Shown here piece after piece: positions 7,997 through 17,360 of a DNA stretch of 64,000 nucleotides. This stretch comes from an uncultured Bacteroides sp. (GTDB lineage Bacteria > Bacteroidota > Bacteroidia > Bacteroidales > Bacteroidaceae). Positions within the stretch are counted from its first letter, which is position 1; every line of letters starts with the position of its first letter. Location of the stretch: contig USLU01000017.1 in the NCBI GenBank assembly GCA_900555635.1, forward strand, positions 1-64,000. Reading direction: 5' to 3'. The notes under the pieces are model-generated. The model made no database searches, was not told the origin of the DNA, and saw only the letters and a list, made by a program, of their open reading frames with translations. Both the position numbers and the translations under genes were made by a program.

Positions 7997-10900
7997 ATTG
8001 GATGGATTGAGCAGGGAGAGGCGGCTGGAGAATGGTCTGGCGCCGGTTACCTTGTCGGTACTGGAAGAGCGTTTTCCGGTATTGCTTGCACGTGCACTCA
8101 GTCAGTCGGATTTTTCTTCTATTTATAAATTTCAGTCGCTTGTAGTTTTGCTTGAAATAGAACTATTTGATACGGATGCGGCTGAAAAAACTTTTATGCA
8201 ATACTCTACAACGGAGAAGTTTGTTCCGGCAGTTTATGAACTGACTTCACGAATGGATGATTGGTGCAGAAGACTGGAATATGCTTGCTTGTCAGGAAAG
8301 CATATTACTCTTTTGAAGGATTTATCCGGTCAGATAGCTACTAATATCAGCCCTATGTTCAGTACTTTTTATAAGCAGTATGGCGACTATCCGGGCGAAC
8401 CTCCCAGGCAGATATGGTTGGCTGCCGGAAAAAGAAACAGGGAAGAAAGCAGGTCGGATGATTTTTCCCGGCGTTTCTATTTACTGTTATTGGCTTCTGT
8501 TCGTTTACTAAAATCCAAATGTGAATTGTATAGAGAGGAGATTTATTCTTCCGGTAAGATGGATCCTTCTTTGGCTGTTATTGTGGCTTTTCTGCATAAT
8601 TACGGAGAGATTGCGAGCAATTTCAATATGCGTTGGCGGGCACTTCCGATGTTCTATCTGGACGAGATTCTGAAAGTTGTCAGGAAAAAACAATTTGATG
8701 GCATTACCTGGTTGTCTTTTGAGAGTACATCTGTAGGCGCAGGTACTGTTCTGCCTCGGGATACTTATTTAAAGGCGGATAAAGACCAATTGGCTTCCGG
8801 ATATAAGTTGCTGTCGGAGGTAAGGTTGACGCAAATGTCGCTTGCCGAAATGGCAATAGTGGTGGTTGAAAAGAATAAAGAACGTTATCCCGAAGCTGCT
8901 TTGGAATATGTCACTGCTGTAAAGCAAAGAGTAGTACCGGATAAAACGTACTCTTCCGTGCCAATAGGATTTTGTTTACATTCGGCAATGTTGCTGCTGG
9001 GTGAGGGGAAACGTGAAGTAAACGTATTGTTTTCCCTGACATCCGACTCATTGACTTTTATGGATAATACCATTGAACAGGTTGCCCGGATACAGGAAAT
9101 TAGCTGCGATGAGGCTTTGTTTAAAGTGCTTCATGATGCTTTCCATCTTTGGGTCAGCACGGCTGAGGGGTGGCAGTTGGTAGCAAATTTCTATATACGG
9201 TTTGAGGAAGGTGAAGGTCTTAGATTAGTCTTCAGACTGGATGAGGATTTTCCGCCTGTTTCACCCTTGGAGGGAGAACAGGAACCTTCTTTCCGTTTGT
9301 TAGTGAATTCTACGGCTTGGCTGTTTCCATATTCATGGGCACGTAAAATGTTCATTAAGTCGGTGAAGATAAATGTATCTGTTCAAGGATTACGCCATTT
9401 TCAAGTACACAATGATTTGGGAAGTATAGATATCCATCAGGCTTTTTCTCCCTTCGGAACTGCGGGAGAAAAGGGAGCTTGGTTTGCTTTCGGCTGTTAT
9501 GAAATGGCCTGTAAATCGGTGAAAACGGTTGACTTCAATTTTAATTGGCAGCATTTGCCTACTTGTAATGGCGGCTTGGAAGAATACTATCGTACTTACA
9601 ATAAAGAGATAGATAACTGTTCGTTCAAAGGAAGGGTTGATCAGCTCCGTAGTAGGGGATGGAAATCGTTGGCGAATGCCGATCTGTTTTACCTGTTCCG
9701 TACATCTTCTGAGCCGGTTCCACAGAGAGATGAGCCTTTGTTGGAACATGTTAAAATGCATTTCTCTGTTTCGGAGAACTCCGTTTTGCCTTTAGGAATG
9801 GCTGATAAATTTCATTTGTCGAATGTGCGTTCCGGCTTTTTCCGTTTGGTACTGACTGAACCTGATATGGGATTCGGCATGCACGAATATCATCGTTTGT
9901 TTGCAGAAACAATGATGTATAACAGTCGTGCAAGACACAAGAAGCCATTGCCAGAAACTCCTTTGTCTTTGTTGATGGATACTCCCCAATTGGGATATGT
10001 AGCAGAAGAGGAGTGCTTTTTCAATGTGGGAAATACCTCCGAAATTCGTTTTTCACATATTCGTCCGTTATCGAATCAGGTTAATTCATATTCTGACAAT
10101 AGCCGTCCCATTACCATGCTGGATGGTCCGGAGGACGAAGGTAATTTACTGATAGGTATCAAGGGGGCTATTGGAGAGAACCTGATACGAATGTATTTGG
10201 AAATGGAGTTATTGCAGCGGGAGATAGATCATGATTTCCTACCCCGTACCGATTGGTACTATCGGGATGCTTCTTGTTGGGTTCAGATGGATGCTGTCAA
10301 TGTGCTTCGTGACGATACAGGGGGATTGATGCATAGCGGGGCGGTTATATTGCAATTGCCTTTCTGTGTAAGCCCGGAGATGACTGATTCGGAAGAAATA
10401 TTCTGGCTTTGTGTGACTGTACATTCGCATTTGGACAATTGTTCTACCGTACGATCTATCTATTTGAATGTGGCGGAAGTAAAACCGGAAATGGCTGAAG
10501 GAGCTAAATTATCCGTCCCGGGGCTGGTAGGATATAAAAGGATCGCTCCTCTTGTCGGTACTCGGTCGGAAGAGGATGTAGCAGAAGTGCGTACCCGCAT
10601 AAGTGAACGTGTGGCACACCGAAATCGTTTATTGCTTTCTGATGAATACGAACAAATGGTATTGCAGGAGTTTCCGGATATAGTAAAGATAAAATGTTTT
10701 CCGGGTATGGATGCCAAACAGCAGAATAGAAGTTCTTTAGTGACTTTGGCTGCGATACATTCACGTAGTGGAGATGTATATCCTTTATGTACGGATGAAT
10801 TACTGTGCCGTGTGGAAGAACACCTCCGGCAATATACTTCTCCTTTTGTCAAGGTTGATGTGATTAACCCTGTTTATGAGGAAATTACTGTGTTTTGTGG

Positions 10901-11300
10901 AATTAGTTTGAAAGGTGGTGAAGCTGCAGGGACTGCTATACAGGAAGTTCACGAAGGATTGAGAGATTGCATAGCACCTTGGAATAAAGTAGGAGAGATT
11001 CCCGTATTTGGTTATTCATTTTCCATGCGTGATTTGCAAAGCCGGATTAAAGAAAGTAAAGGAGTTAGCACTATACATGGAATAAAGTTGTTACAGGTCG
11101 TCTTCCGGGATGGGGGGAGATATGATCTTCGGGAGTACGTATCAACGGATGGCGAAGAGTTGGTTATTGCTCCTTCCGTACCTTGGGCAATATTAGTTCC
11201 TGCTTCCCGGCATTATGTAAAGCTTGTGTCGGAAGGCGAGTGGCGCAAAGAGATAGAGATCGGTGATTTTGAAATAGATAATACGTTTGTGATAAAATAG
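7980..11300 (+). CDS. Large baseplate J/gp6-like protein (Pvc11-like)
   Basis: The product has 1106 residues with the ATG at 7980; the upstream extension to 7890 lies inside the gp25 gene in another frame. The C-terminal third has features of baseplate J/gp47 proteins: SERVAHRNRLLLSDEYEQMVLQEFPDI, where the chain proceeds into IKCFPG, then a domain with LCTDELLCRVEEHLRQYTSPFVKVDVINP and a final barrel-like domain. It is longer than most Pvc11 relatives (about 900-1000). It forms the inner wedge of the baseplate with the Pvc12-like protein. I am confident of the baseplate role from the C-terminus and position, but the first 600 residues show no domain I recognise. Confidence 0.85.
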   Translation: MRNISELDGLSRERRLENGLAPVTLSVLEERFPVLLARALSQSDFSSIYKFQSLVVLLEIELFDTDAAEKTFMQYSTTEKFVPAVYELTSRMDDWCRRLEYACLSGKHITLLKDLSGQIATNISPMFSTFYKQYGDYPGEPPRQIWLAAGKRNREESRSDDFSRRFYLLLLASVRLLKSKCELYREEIYSSGKMDPSLAVIVAFLHNYGEIASNFNMRWRALPMFYLDEILKVVRKKQFDGITWLSFESTSVGAGTVLPRDTYLKADKDQLASGYKLLSEVRLTQMSLAEMAIVVVEKNKERYPEAALEYVTAVKQRVVPDKTYSSVPIGFCLHSAMLLLGEGKREVNVLFSLTSDSLTFMDNTIEQVARIQEISCDEALFKVLHDAFHLWVSTAEGWQLVANFYIRFEEGEGLRLVFRLDEDFPPVSPLEGEQEPSFRLLVNSTAWLFPYSWARKMFIKSVKINVSVQGLRHFQVHNDLGSIDIHQAFSPFGTAGEKGAWFAFGCYEMACKSVKTVDFNFNWQHLPTCNGGLEEYYRTYNKEIDNCSFKGRVDQLRSRGWKSLANADLFYLFRTSSEPVPQRDEPLLEHVKMHFSVSENSVLPLGMADKFHLSNVRSGFFRLVLTEPDMGFGMHEYHRLFAETMMYNSRARHKKPLPETPLSLLMDTPQLGYVAEEECFFNVGNTSEIRFSHIRPLSNQVNSYSDNSRPITMLDGPEDEGNLLIGIKGAIGENLIRMYLEMELLQREIDHDFLPRTDWYYRDASCWVQMDAVNVLRDDTGGLMHSGAVILQLPFCVSPEMTDSEEIFWLCVTVHSHLDNCSTVRSIYLNVAEVKPEMAEGAKLSVPGLVGYKRIAPLVGTRSEEDVAEVRTRISERVAHRNRLLLSDEYEQMVLQEFPDIVKIKCFPGMDAKQQNRSSLVTLAAIHSRSGDVYPLCTDELLCRVEEHLRQYTSPFVKVDVINPVYEEITVFCGISLKGGEAAGTAIQEVHEGLRDCIAPWNKVGEIPVFGYSFSMRDLQSRIKESKGVSTIHGIKLLQVVFRDGGRYDLREYVSTDGEELVIAPSVPWAILVPASRHYVKLVSEGEWRKEIEIGDFEIDNTFVIK

Positions 11301-11305
11301 CGGAT

Positions 11306-12022
11306 ATGGCAAAAACGAATCGCAGAACCTTAAAAGAATATTTCGGCAAAGGGAAAAAGCCCGATAGCGGACAATTTGCCGATTTAATAGACTCGATGCT
11401 GAATATCGTGGACGATGGTTTCAACAAGTCGGCAGAAAGAGGTTTGCAGCTATCTCCGCTAGATGATGAAGGGGCAGTCATGGAGATCCGCCGGAATATA
11501 CTGGATAATGAACCGGCATGGATCGTAGCACTGGGCAAAGGTGGCGAACTGAATATACATCGTGGATTGGATGAAGAACCTTCGGTGAGTCTTTTTCAGG
11601 ATGGCAGGATTGTATTGGGAACGAAAGATAAAATAGAGCTTGAAATAAATGGTACCGTTCGTGCAGATAGTTTTACCGGAAATTATTTAAAAGGGAAGGT
11701 GCCGGCGAATGGACAGTGGCAAAATATCGGCGAATTGGAATATGGTTGCATGGGATATCAGATTGAAGCGGCTTGCGGACTGAAAGGTAAAGGGCGTTAT
11801 GCATTGGCAGAGGCTACTGCGATACATTGTTTCGGTAAGCATCCCAGTATCCGTTCAAGCCATTCCTGGTTTGGCAGCCGTTTTAATAGAATACAATTTC
11901 GTTGGTATAGCGAAGGATTGAATTGTCGGTTGCAGGTGCGTACCCGTTCGGATTATGGTGAAGATGTATGGGTGTATTATTGCATCAAACGATTGTTCGA
12001 TATGGATTTTGTTTCTCGATAA
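11306..12022 (+). CDS. Unknown eCIS-operon protein, possible fiber/baseplate accessory, 238 aa
   Basis: The start is five bases after the previous stop. The N-terminal 75 residues are charged and helical (TLKEYFGKGKKPDSGQFADL; then a short acidic stretch). The middle includes DGRIVLGTKDKIELEINGTVRADSFTGNYLKGKVPANG-type beta elements, which recall short segments of phage tail-fiber or collar proteins. The C-terminal 90 residues (GCMGYQIEAACGLKGKGRYALAEATAIHCF, then aromatic and basic residues) are compact and cysteine-containing. I do not recognise the family. Its place between the two baseplate wedge genes suggests a structural piece or a receptor-binding fiber, but that is inference. Confidence 0.75.
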   Translation: MAKTNRRTLKEYFGKGKKPDSGQFADLIDSMLNIVDDGFNKSAERGLQLSPLDDEGAVMEIRRNILDNEPAWIVALGKGGELNIHRGLDEEPSVSLFQDGRIVLGTKDKIELEINGTVRADSFTGNYLKGKVPANGQWQNIGELEYGCMGYQIEAACGLKGKGRYALAEATAIHCFGKHPSIRSSHSWFGSRFNRIQFRWYSEGLNCRLQVRTRSDYGEDVWVYYCIKRLFDMDFVSR

Positions 12023-12037
12023 ATAACTTAAGAAGAT

Positions 12038-13855
12038 ATGGAAGGACACATTTCTATTACGCGGAAATCTGAAGACCAGGACCTTTACACCCGGCTTCAG
12101 AAGAAGGCGCTGAAAGATATTCAGCGTATTGCGGGGAAAGTGTGGACTGATTATAACCTGCACGATCCGGGAGTAACACTACTCGACGTGCTGAATTATG
12201 TGCTGCTTGAAACAGATTATCGTATGGGTTTTACCTTACCGGATTATCTGACTTTGCCGCAGAAAGAATTTGTTCCTCGTGAGCATGCCTTGTTTGCTCC
12301 TTCGGAAATATTCCCTGTTAATCCGGTAACAATGACAGACTACCGGAAGCTGTTCATTTCAAATGTTGATGACTTATCGGATGTACGGGTAATTGTGCAC
12401 CCGGAATCGGGGACCTATGATTTTGTTTTGGACGTATGGCCTGATACTACTGATGTAAGGAGAAAAAAGATTCTGAAAGAAGTATACAATTTATACCACA
12501 CACATCGTAATCTGTGCGAAGATGTCGGTATTATACGTTTTCTGGAATACGATATTCTTCAGTTATGTGCAGAGATAGAAATTGATGATACGATGGATTC
12601 CAATATGCTGACAGCACGAATATTCTTTGAGATTCAAGAGTTTCTCCGGGCAGGTGTCAGGTTTCGCAGGGTTGATGAGTTGCTGGCGGAAGGTTGGACA
12701 CCGGATGAGATTTTAGAAGGTCCCGAGCAGGCACGTATGGTTGTGGATGATACTTCTTTGTGTACGGATTGGGAAGAATATGACGTAGCCTGGCTCTATC
12801 AACGGCTTCGCAATTTGCCGGGAATCACTCGTATTTCGTCTTTCTATTTTAAAGAAGACGGGAATGTGTTGCATGGCAATCTGAAGAGGAAAAGTATATT
12901 TCAAGGTTATGCTTTGGCTGAGATGGGATACAGAAAGCATGAAATATCGTTGACGCGTAGGGGGAGGTCTGTTCTTATTCTTTGGGATGCCGTCCAGCTT
13001 CATTTTGGTTCTATGCGTGCCACTCTGTATGGCGCTCAGAATCGTACGACGGATAAGGAAGTGTTGGATACCGTGCCTACCGGAACCCACCGGGATGTGT
13101 TTGCTCATTACTCTTTGCGTAATGATTTGCCCGGATGTTTCCGGGAGAATATTGGTGAGCAAGCTGGTGCATATTTGGATATTTTCGATCGCCTGACGGA
13201 AAATGTATTAGATGAACTGAAGTTACTTCCGTATTGGATGAAGCCTGATGAAGCAGATTTGTCCGCGAAAAAAGAGCAATGGATAGATGTTCTTGAGGGT
13301 ATTTACGGAGAAAATAGTAATTTGCCTTTTCTATGGAAATATGAAGATGAGTCGGAACGTCGTAGGCGCAGGGTTACTTTTTTGAAGAATATTCCATTAT
13401 GGGGACTGAACCGGGGAAGAGGTATGAACTTGCTGGATACAGCACAACAGGATGAAGCTGGTATTGAAGCTTATTTCAAAAAAATATTGAATATTGAAAA
13501 ATACCAAATGGAATTCTTTCTTTTGGAATATCGCTTTTTGGAATATAAAAACAGTGAGTTTGCCATAACTGAAGAACATGTTTTTCGGATTGCAGTGGTA
13601 CTGGCTGTAGATGAAAAATGGTTGCTGGACGGTGATTTCAGGCACGGATGCGGAGAAATTTTAACCCGACGGTTGCCTGCCCATATTCAGATGACCTTGT
13701 TCTGGCAGCGAAGGGGGCAGATAGCATCATTCCGTTCAAATTATCTTTTTTGGAAATATTCCCTTTCCACTCAGCGAAAATATGGGCTGGAAGAGTTGTG
13801 TGACAAGATAAAAAAAGACTTGGAAGATGATAACAATTGGTACAGTAAAATTTGA
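12038..13855 (+). CDS. Pvc12-like baseplate wedge protein
   Basis: The product has 605 residues. The N-terminal pattern VWTDYNLHDPGVTLLDVLNYVL at residues about 38-60 is the signature of Afp12/Pvc12-type baseplate proteins, which pair with the Pvc11-type protein to form the wedge ring. Further conserved-looking segments include YRKLFISNVDDLSDVRVIVHP. It begins 15 bases after the previous stop and overlaps the tape measure gene by 29 bases. Confidence 0.88.
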   Translation: MEGHISITRKSEDQDLYTRLQKKALKDIQRIAGKVWTDYNLHDPGVTLLDVLNYVLLETDYRMGFTLPDYLTLPQKEFVPREHALFAPSEIFPVNPVTMTDYRKLFISNVDDLSDVRVIVHPESGTYDFVLDVWPDTTDVRRKKILKEVYNLYHTHRNLCEDVGIIRFLEYDILQLCAEIEIDDTMDSNMLTARIFFEIQEFLRAGVRFRRVDELLAEGWTPDEILEGPEQARMVVDDTSLCTDWEEYDVAWLYQRLRNLPGITRISSFYFKEDGNVLHGNLKRKSIFQGYALAEMGYRKHEISLTRRGRSVLILWDAVQLHFGSMRATLYGAQNRTTDKEVLDTVPTGTHRDVFAHYSLRNDLPGCFRENIGEQAGAYLDIFDRLTENVLDELKLLPYWMKPDEADLSAKKEQWIDVLEGIYGENSNLPFLWKYEDESERRRRRVTFLKNIPLWGLNRGRGMNLLDTAQQDEAGIEAYFKKILNIEKYQMEFFLLEYRFLEYKNSEFAITEEHVFRIAVVLAVDEKWLLDGDFRHGCGEILTRRLPAHIQMTLFWQRRGQIASFRSNYLFWKYSLSTQRKYGLEELCDKIKKDLEDDNNWYSKI

Positions 13856-16775
13856 TTTTAAAGCGGATGATGAGCCTTTTGCACTGAATTTGAACAGTGG
13901 ATGGGACTCCTTTTTCCATACTTCTTTCGAAGAAGTGGTGGAAGAAGTTTTGTCTGCCTACGATCAACCGGACCGTACGATTGTGATAGATTCCTTGCCC
14001 CTTGATTTAGGGAATATAGAGGAAGAACAATTCTACAAGCAGTTTCCTGCCCGTCTTCGTGAAGTATTGCAGAAATATTGCAAGGAAAAGATCGGAATGC
14101 AGCAGATTTCGGATGTGAGTAGAGAAGGAATACGAATCCTCTCTACAGGAAGAAACGCGTTTGAAATTCTCTCTTTCTTTTTGATACACGGCTATTTTCC
14201 GTTCGAAACAGACATAGCAAATACGGATTTGAATTTTCTGCTAAAAAAAGTCATTGATGAAGAAGCTTATCGTTTCAGAGAGTTTCTTAATTCTTACGGA
14301 CATTATGATTTCCTATGCAGCAGATTGGTGTATCAGTTCAATGACGAACTACTGGAACGAATTGTCCAAATTGTACAGCCTTCCGAGAGTATATTCGTCA
14401 ATCTTTATGTAAGAGTACAGATTCATACTTACGATTCCTTAAAGCAGTCTGATATAACGAAAAACGAATATCGCGATGTGATATGGACATTGGTACTGGC
14501 TTATCTGTTTGCTGAAAGCGGCGGACATTTCAGCCAGAAACAGATCATCCTGTATACACTTCGGGGAGTGGCAGCACATTTAAACTATTCTTTGGCAGAG
14601 ATAACCCGTTTGCTCACTGAGGGTATCCAGAAGCTCGAAAACACCGTTGCCCAATTACCGGAACTATGGAGCATATTGAAAGAAATCAGACAAAATATGC
14701 AAGCAGAAATCTGGGCATTGGATGGTGATTATCATGTCTGCCTTATGCGCGAAATTGTTTCTGCTTTGCGCTTGAGAGAAGCTAGGAAAGCAGCGGAAAA
14801 TATACTGTCCCGAGAACATATATTCGGTATTCTTTCCGATGCGATCTATTGCCGGAAGTTGTTGCAACAATTGCAAGAGAAGGAAATCCATCAGTTGGTG
14901 AAGGTTGTTATTCCTCAGGAAAGTGACTTTGTTATAGCATACGCCTGCTTGCTTGATAAGCATAAGGATACCGGGACATTTTCAGGAAAAGCCGGGAGTG
15001 AATTCCGCTTGTTGAAGTGGGAGTTTATTTTTGCCGTATTATTCTCTATGCCGGTTTCAGCATTTAGCCGGAGGCAATTCGTATGGTCTGTGCTTCAACA
15101 GTTGGCTGCTCATTATAATCTTTCGGTTACAGATTTGGTTCATTGGCTATATGTGGATGACGAGTTGAAACAGCTTTTCCCATCTTCGGGTATCATGTTG
15201 GTTCTGGAAGAGTTGGGGCAGATGATTGTGCCCGAAGAAAAGAAAGCAGCGGGTGAAATCCGTTCGGTGGAAGAATGGACTTCTGTTCTACAAACCTCCT
15301 TGTCGATGCGGAGATTTATAGATATGCATACGGAGCAGCAAATCGATTCTCTAGTCGTTCGCTTGTTTCCCTATCAAGGTAAATTCATAGTTAGTTATGC
15401 TGCCTTGCTTGAAAAAGGATATACTTCGGGAATGCTTCAGGGCAAGGCGGGAGGAGAATTTCGCTCAATGAAGTGGGAGTTTATATTTTTTTGTTTTTCT
15501 GCCGATCATACCGTAGCGTTTCATCAAAAATACTTTGTTTATTCCGTTTTGCAGCGTATAGCTGCCCATTATAATCAGGAGGTCACGGCATTGATTGGTT
15601 ACTTCCTGCATGAACTCACAACTTTGCTATCTCAACATCAATTTCTACAATTGGGAGACATTTTGAAAGAACTTTATGAAGAACACCTTTTGCCTATGAC
15701 TGATGTGTCAGTGGTTCGATCTAAAACAGATAAGGAACTGGAGTCTTGGGCTATTTATTTGTTCGGTACAGATGTAGTGTTATCAGGTGTATGTGAAGCC
15801 TATATGGAGAAATGGCTTGTCTTTTTTCTGGACGAGAAGAATGGACTTTTTAAGGCATTGTGGAAATCCGGTAGGATGAATGAAGTTTTATTGTTGAAGT
15901 TGGTGAGCCGGAGTTCTGCCTTGCGTAATCTTTGGCTTCGCAGGATTGGAGATACCCGTTTATTGGTCATTTATCGTCGTTGGCTTTCAGTATATGCAGC
16001 ATTGCGTTCCCGTTTCCAGGAGTATGTTTTCTTGGAATCGTTGGGCGAGTATCTGTCTGTTTGGATGGTGGAACTAACTGCAACTAAATATTTATCGTGG
16101 TCCGAGCAAGAGATTATGGATTTTTTATTTGTGCGCGTGCGCAGCAATTTACCTCGCGGATTTATTGTTTTACTAAATAAAATACATGTTATGGAAGATT
16201 ATGAAAAAGAATTAGAAAGGCTTCGCGGAATGCATGAAATGCCGGCAAATTCAAGGAAGAACGTTATGGTGAAAAATGCAGGTTTAGTACTGCTGGGACC
16301 CTATTTCACTATGCTGTGCAGAAGGATGGAGATACTGGATGACCGTATGTCATTTAAGAGTATGGATGACCGCATTCGTTTTATTTTTGCATTGCAGTAT
16401 TTGGCTTATGGTGAGCAACGGAAATGGAGTGAGGAGGAACTTTATCTGAACAAGATTTATGTCGGAATCAATAGCATTGATGTGGCGTTACCTCGTACTT
16501 ATCAACTGAGTAATGAAGATATTACGTTACTCGACACTATGTTCGATGCGATACACAGAAACTGGGATAAGTTGAGAAATACTTCATCAAGAGCTCTTCG
16601 AGAATCATTTATTCAGAGGCAGGGTATTGTAGAAAAAGATGAGAAAGATGAGAGAATCTGGAAAGTCAAAATAGAACAAAGAGCTTATGATGTATTACTT
16701 GATTCGCTGCCTTGGGCATATAAAATGCAGCCGTCCCGTTGGACGAAGGAGATAATTATGGTGGAATGGAGATAA
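13827..16775 (+). CDS. Contractile injection system tape measure protein
   Basis: The product has 982 residues. The N-terminus (IGTVKFDFKADDEPFALNL, then DRTIVIDSLPLDLGNIEEE, FPARLREVLQKY) matches the CIS tape measure family (Pvc14-like), which sets tube length. Three internal repeats of about 90 residues start near residues 178, 356 and 507; each opens on the pattern V.P.ESDFV..YA.LL and continues with a WEFIF...FSR..FV.SVLQ..AAHYN block. The last 180 residues form the conserved C-terminal domain (NAGLVLLGPYF; YGEQRKWSEEELYLNKIYVG; QRAYDVLLDSLPWAYKM). That domain is repeated as the next gene. The start lies inside the end of the Pvc12-like gene. Confidence 0.92.
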   Translation: MITIGTVKFDFKADDEPFALNLNSGWDSFFHTSFEEVVEEVLSAYDQPDRTIVIDSLPLDLGNIEEEQFYKQFPARLREVLQKYCKEKIGMQQISDVSREGIRILSTGRNAFEILSFFLIHGYFPFETDIANTDLNFLLKKVIDEEAYRFREFLNSYGHYDFLCSRLVYQFNDELLERIVQIVQPSESIFVNLYVRVQIHTYDSLKQSDITKNEYRDVIWTLVLAYLFAESGGHFSQKQIILYTLRGVAAHLNYSLAEITRLLTEGIQKLENTVAQLPELWSILKEIRQNMQAEIWALDGDYHVCLMREIVSALRLREARKAAENILSREHIFGILSDAIYCRKLLQQLQEKEIHQLVKVVIPQESDFVIAYACLLDKHKDTGTFSGKAGSEFRLLKWEFIFAVLFSMPVSAFSRRQFVWSVLQQLAAHYNLSVTDLVHWLYVDDELKQLFPSSGIMLVLEELGQMIVPEEKKAAGEIRSVEEWTSVLQTSLSMRRFIDMHTEQQIDSLVVRLFPYQGKFIVSYAALLEKGYTSGMLQGKAGGEFRSMKWEFIFFCFSADHTVAFHQKYFVYSVLQRIAAHYNQEVTALIGYFLHELTTLLSQHQFLQLGDILKELYEEHLLPMTDVSVVRSKTDKELESWAIYLFGTDVVLSGVCEAYMEKWLVFFLDEKNGLFKALWKSGRMNEVLLLKLVSRSSALRNLWLRRIGDTRLLVIYRRWLSVYAALRSRFQEYVFLESLGEYLSVWMVELTATKYLSWSEQEIMDFLFVRVRSNLPRGFIVLLNKIHVMEDYEKELERLRGMHEMPANSRKNVMVKNAGLVLLGPYFTMLCRRMEILDDRMSFKSMDDRIRFIFALQYLAYGEQRKWSEEELYLNKIYVGINSIDVALPRTYQLSNEDITLLDTMFDAIHRNWDKLRNTSSRALRESFIQRQGIVEKDEKDERIWKVKIEQRAYDVLLDSLPWAYKMQPSRWTKEIIMVEWR

Positions 16776-16830
16776 AAACTAATTAAATAGTGGATATGAT
16801 GAGTACTGAGAAAATGAGAAAGGAACAAGT

Positions 16831-17358
16831 ATGGAAAAAGTAATCATTAACAATGCAGGAATGTTATTGTTGCAGTTTTTTATTCCCCGCATGTGTCGTA
16901 TGGCAAACTATTTGGGAGAGGATGTCAGACACTTTAAAGATGAAAATAGTAAGATACGTGCTATCTTCTTATTGCAATATCTGGTATATGGTGAGGAAAA
17001 GGAATATTCCGAAGGAGAACTATATTTGAATAAGATATTGGTAGGACTAAATGAAAGTACACCACTTCCTCGGAGTTGCAAATTGAATAAGGAGGAGATA
17101 GGAATCGTTGAAGACATGGTAGTTATGGTGAAGAGAATGTGGGATAAAGTGAAACATACCAGTGACATCGCCCTCCGTCAGGCATTTTTTCAGAGAGAAG
17201 GAGTTGTTACCTATGAAACGGATCGGGGAATGTCAAGGTGGATTATTGAAGTGAAGGAAAGAGCGTATGATGTTCTGTTAGACTCGCTTCCTTGGTCGTA
17301 TGCCATGTATAGATATCCTTGGAGGGATGAGATAATAGAAGTTAGATGGAGGAAATAA
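16831..17358 (+). CDS. Stand-alone tape-measure C-terminal domain protein
   Basis: The product has 175 residues and aligns end to end with the C-terminal domain of the preceding tape measure. The shared landmarks in order are NAGMLLLQFF / NAGLVLLGPYF, LLQYLVYGEEKEYSEGELYLNKILVGLN, PRSCKLNKEEI, DKVKHTSDIALRQAFFQREGVV and ERAYDVLLDSLPWSYAMYRYPW. It therefore arose by partial duplication and has diverged. A short out-of-frame ORF (ATG at 16797, ending at 16842) overlaps its start, so a lost longer N-terminus is possible. It may cap or anchor the tape measure, or act as its chaperone. The homology is seen directly; the role is inferred. Confidence 0.85.
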   Translation: MEKVIINNAGMLLLQFFIPRMCRMANYLGEDVRHFKDENSKIRAIFLLQYLVYGEEKEYSEGELYLNKILVGLNESTPLPRSCKLNKEEIGIVEDMVVMVKRMWDKVKHTSDIALRQAFFQREGVVTYETDRGMSRWIIEVKERAYDVLLDSLPWSYAMYRYPWRDEIIEVRWRK

Positions 17359-17360
17359 CT

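Noticed and set aside
16797..16842. 14-codon ORF before the tape measure C-domain gene, possible leader peptide
   Set aside because: Too short to support. It is more likely the trace of a remodelled 5' end.
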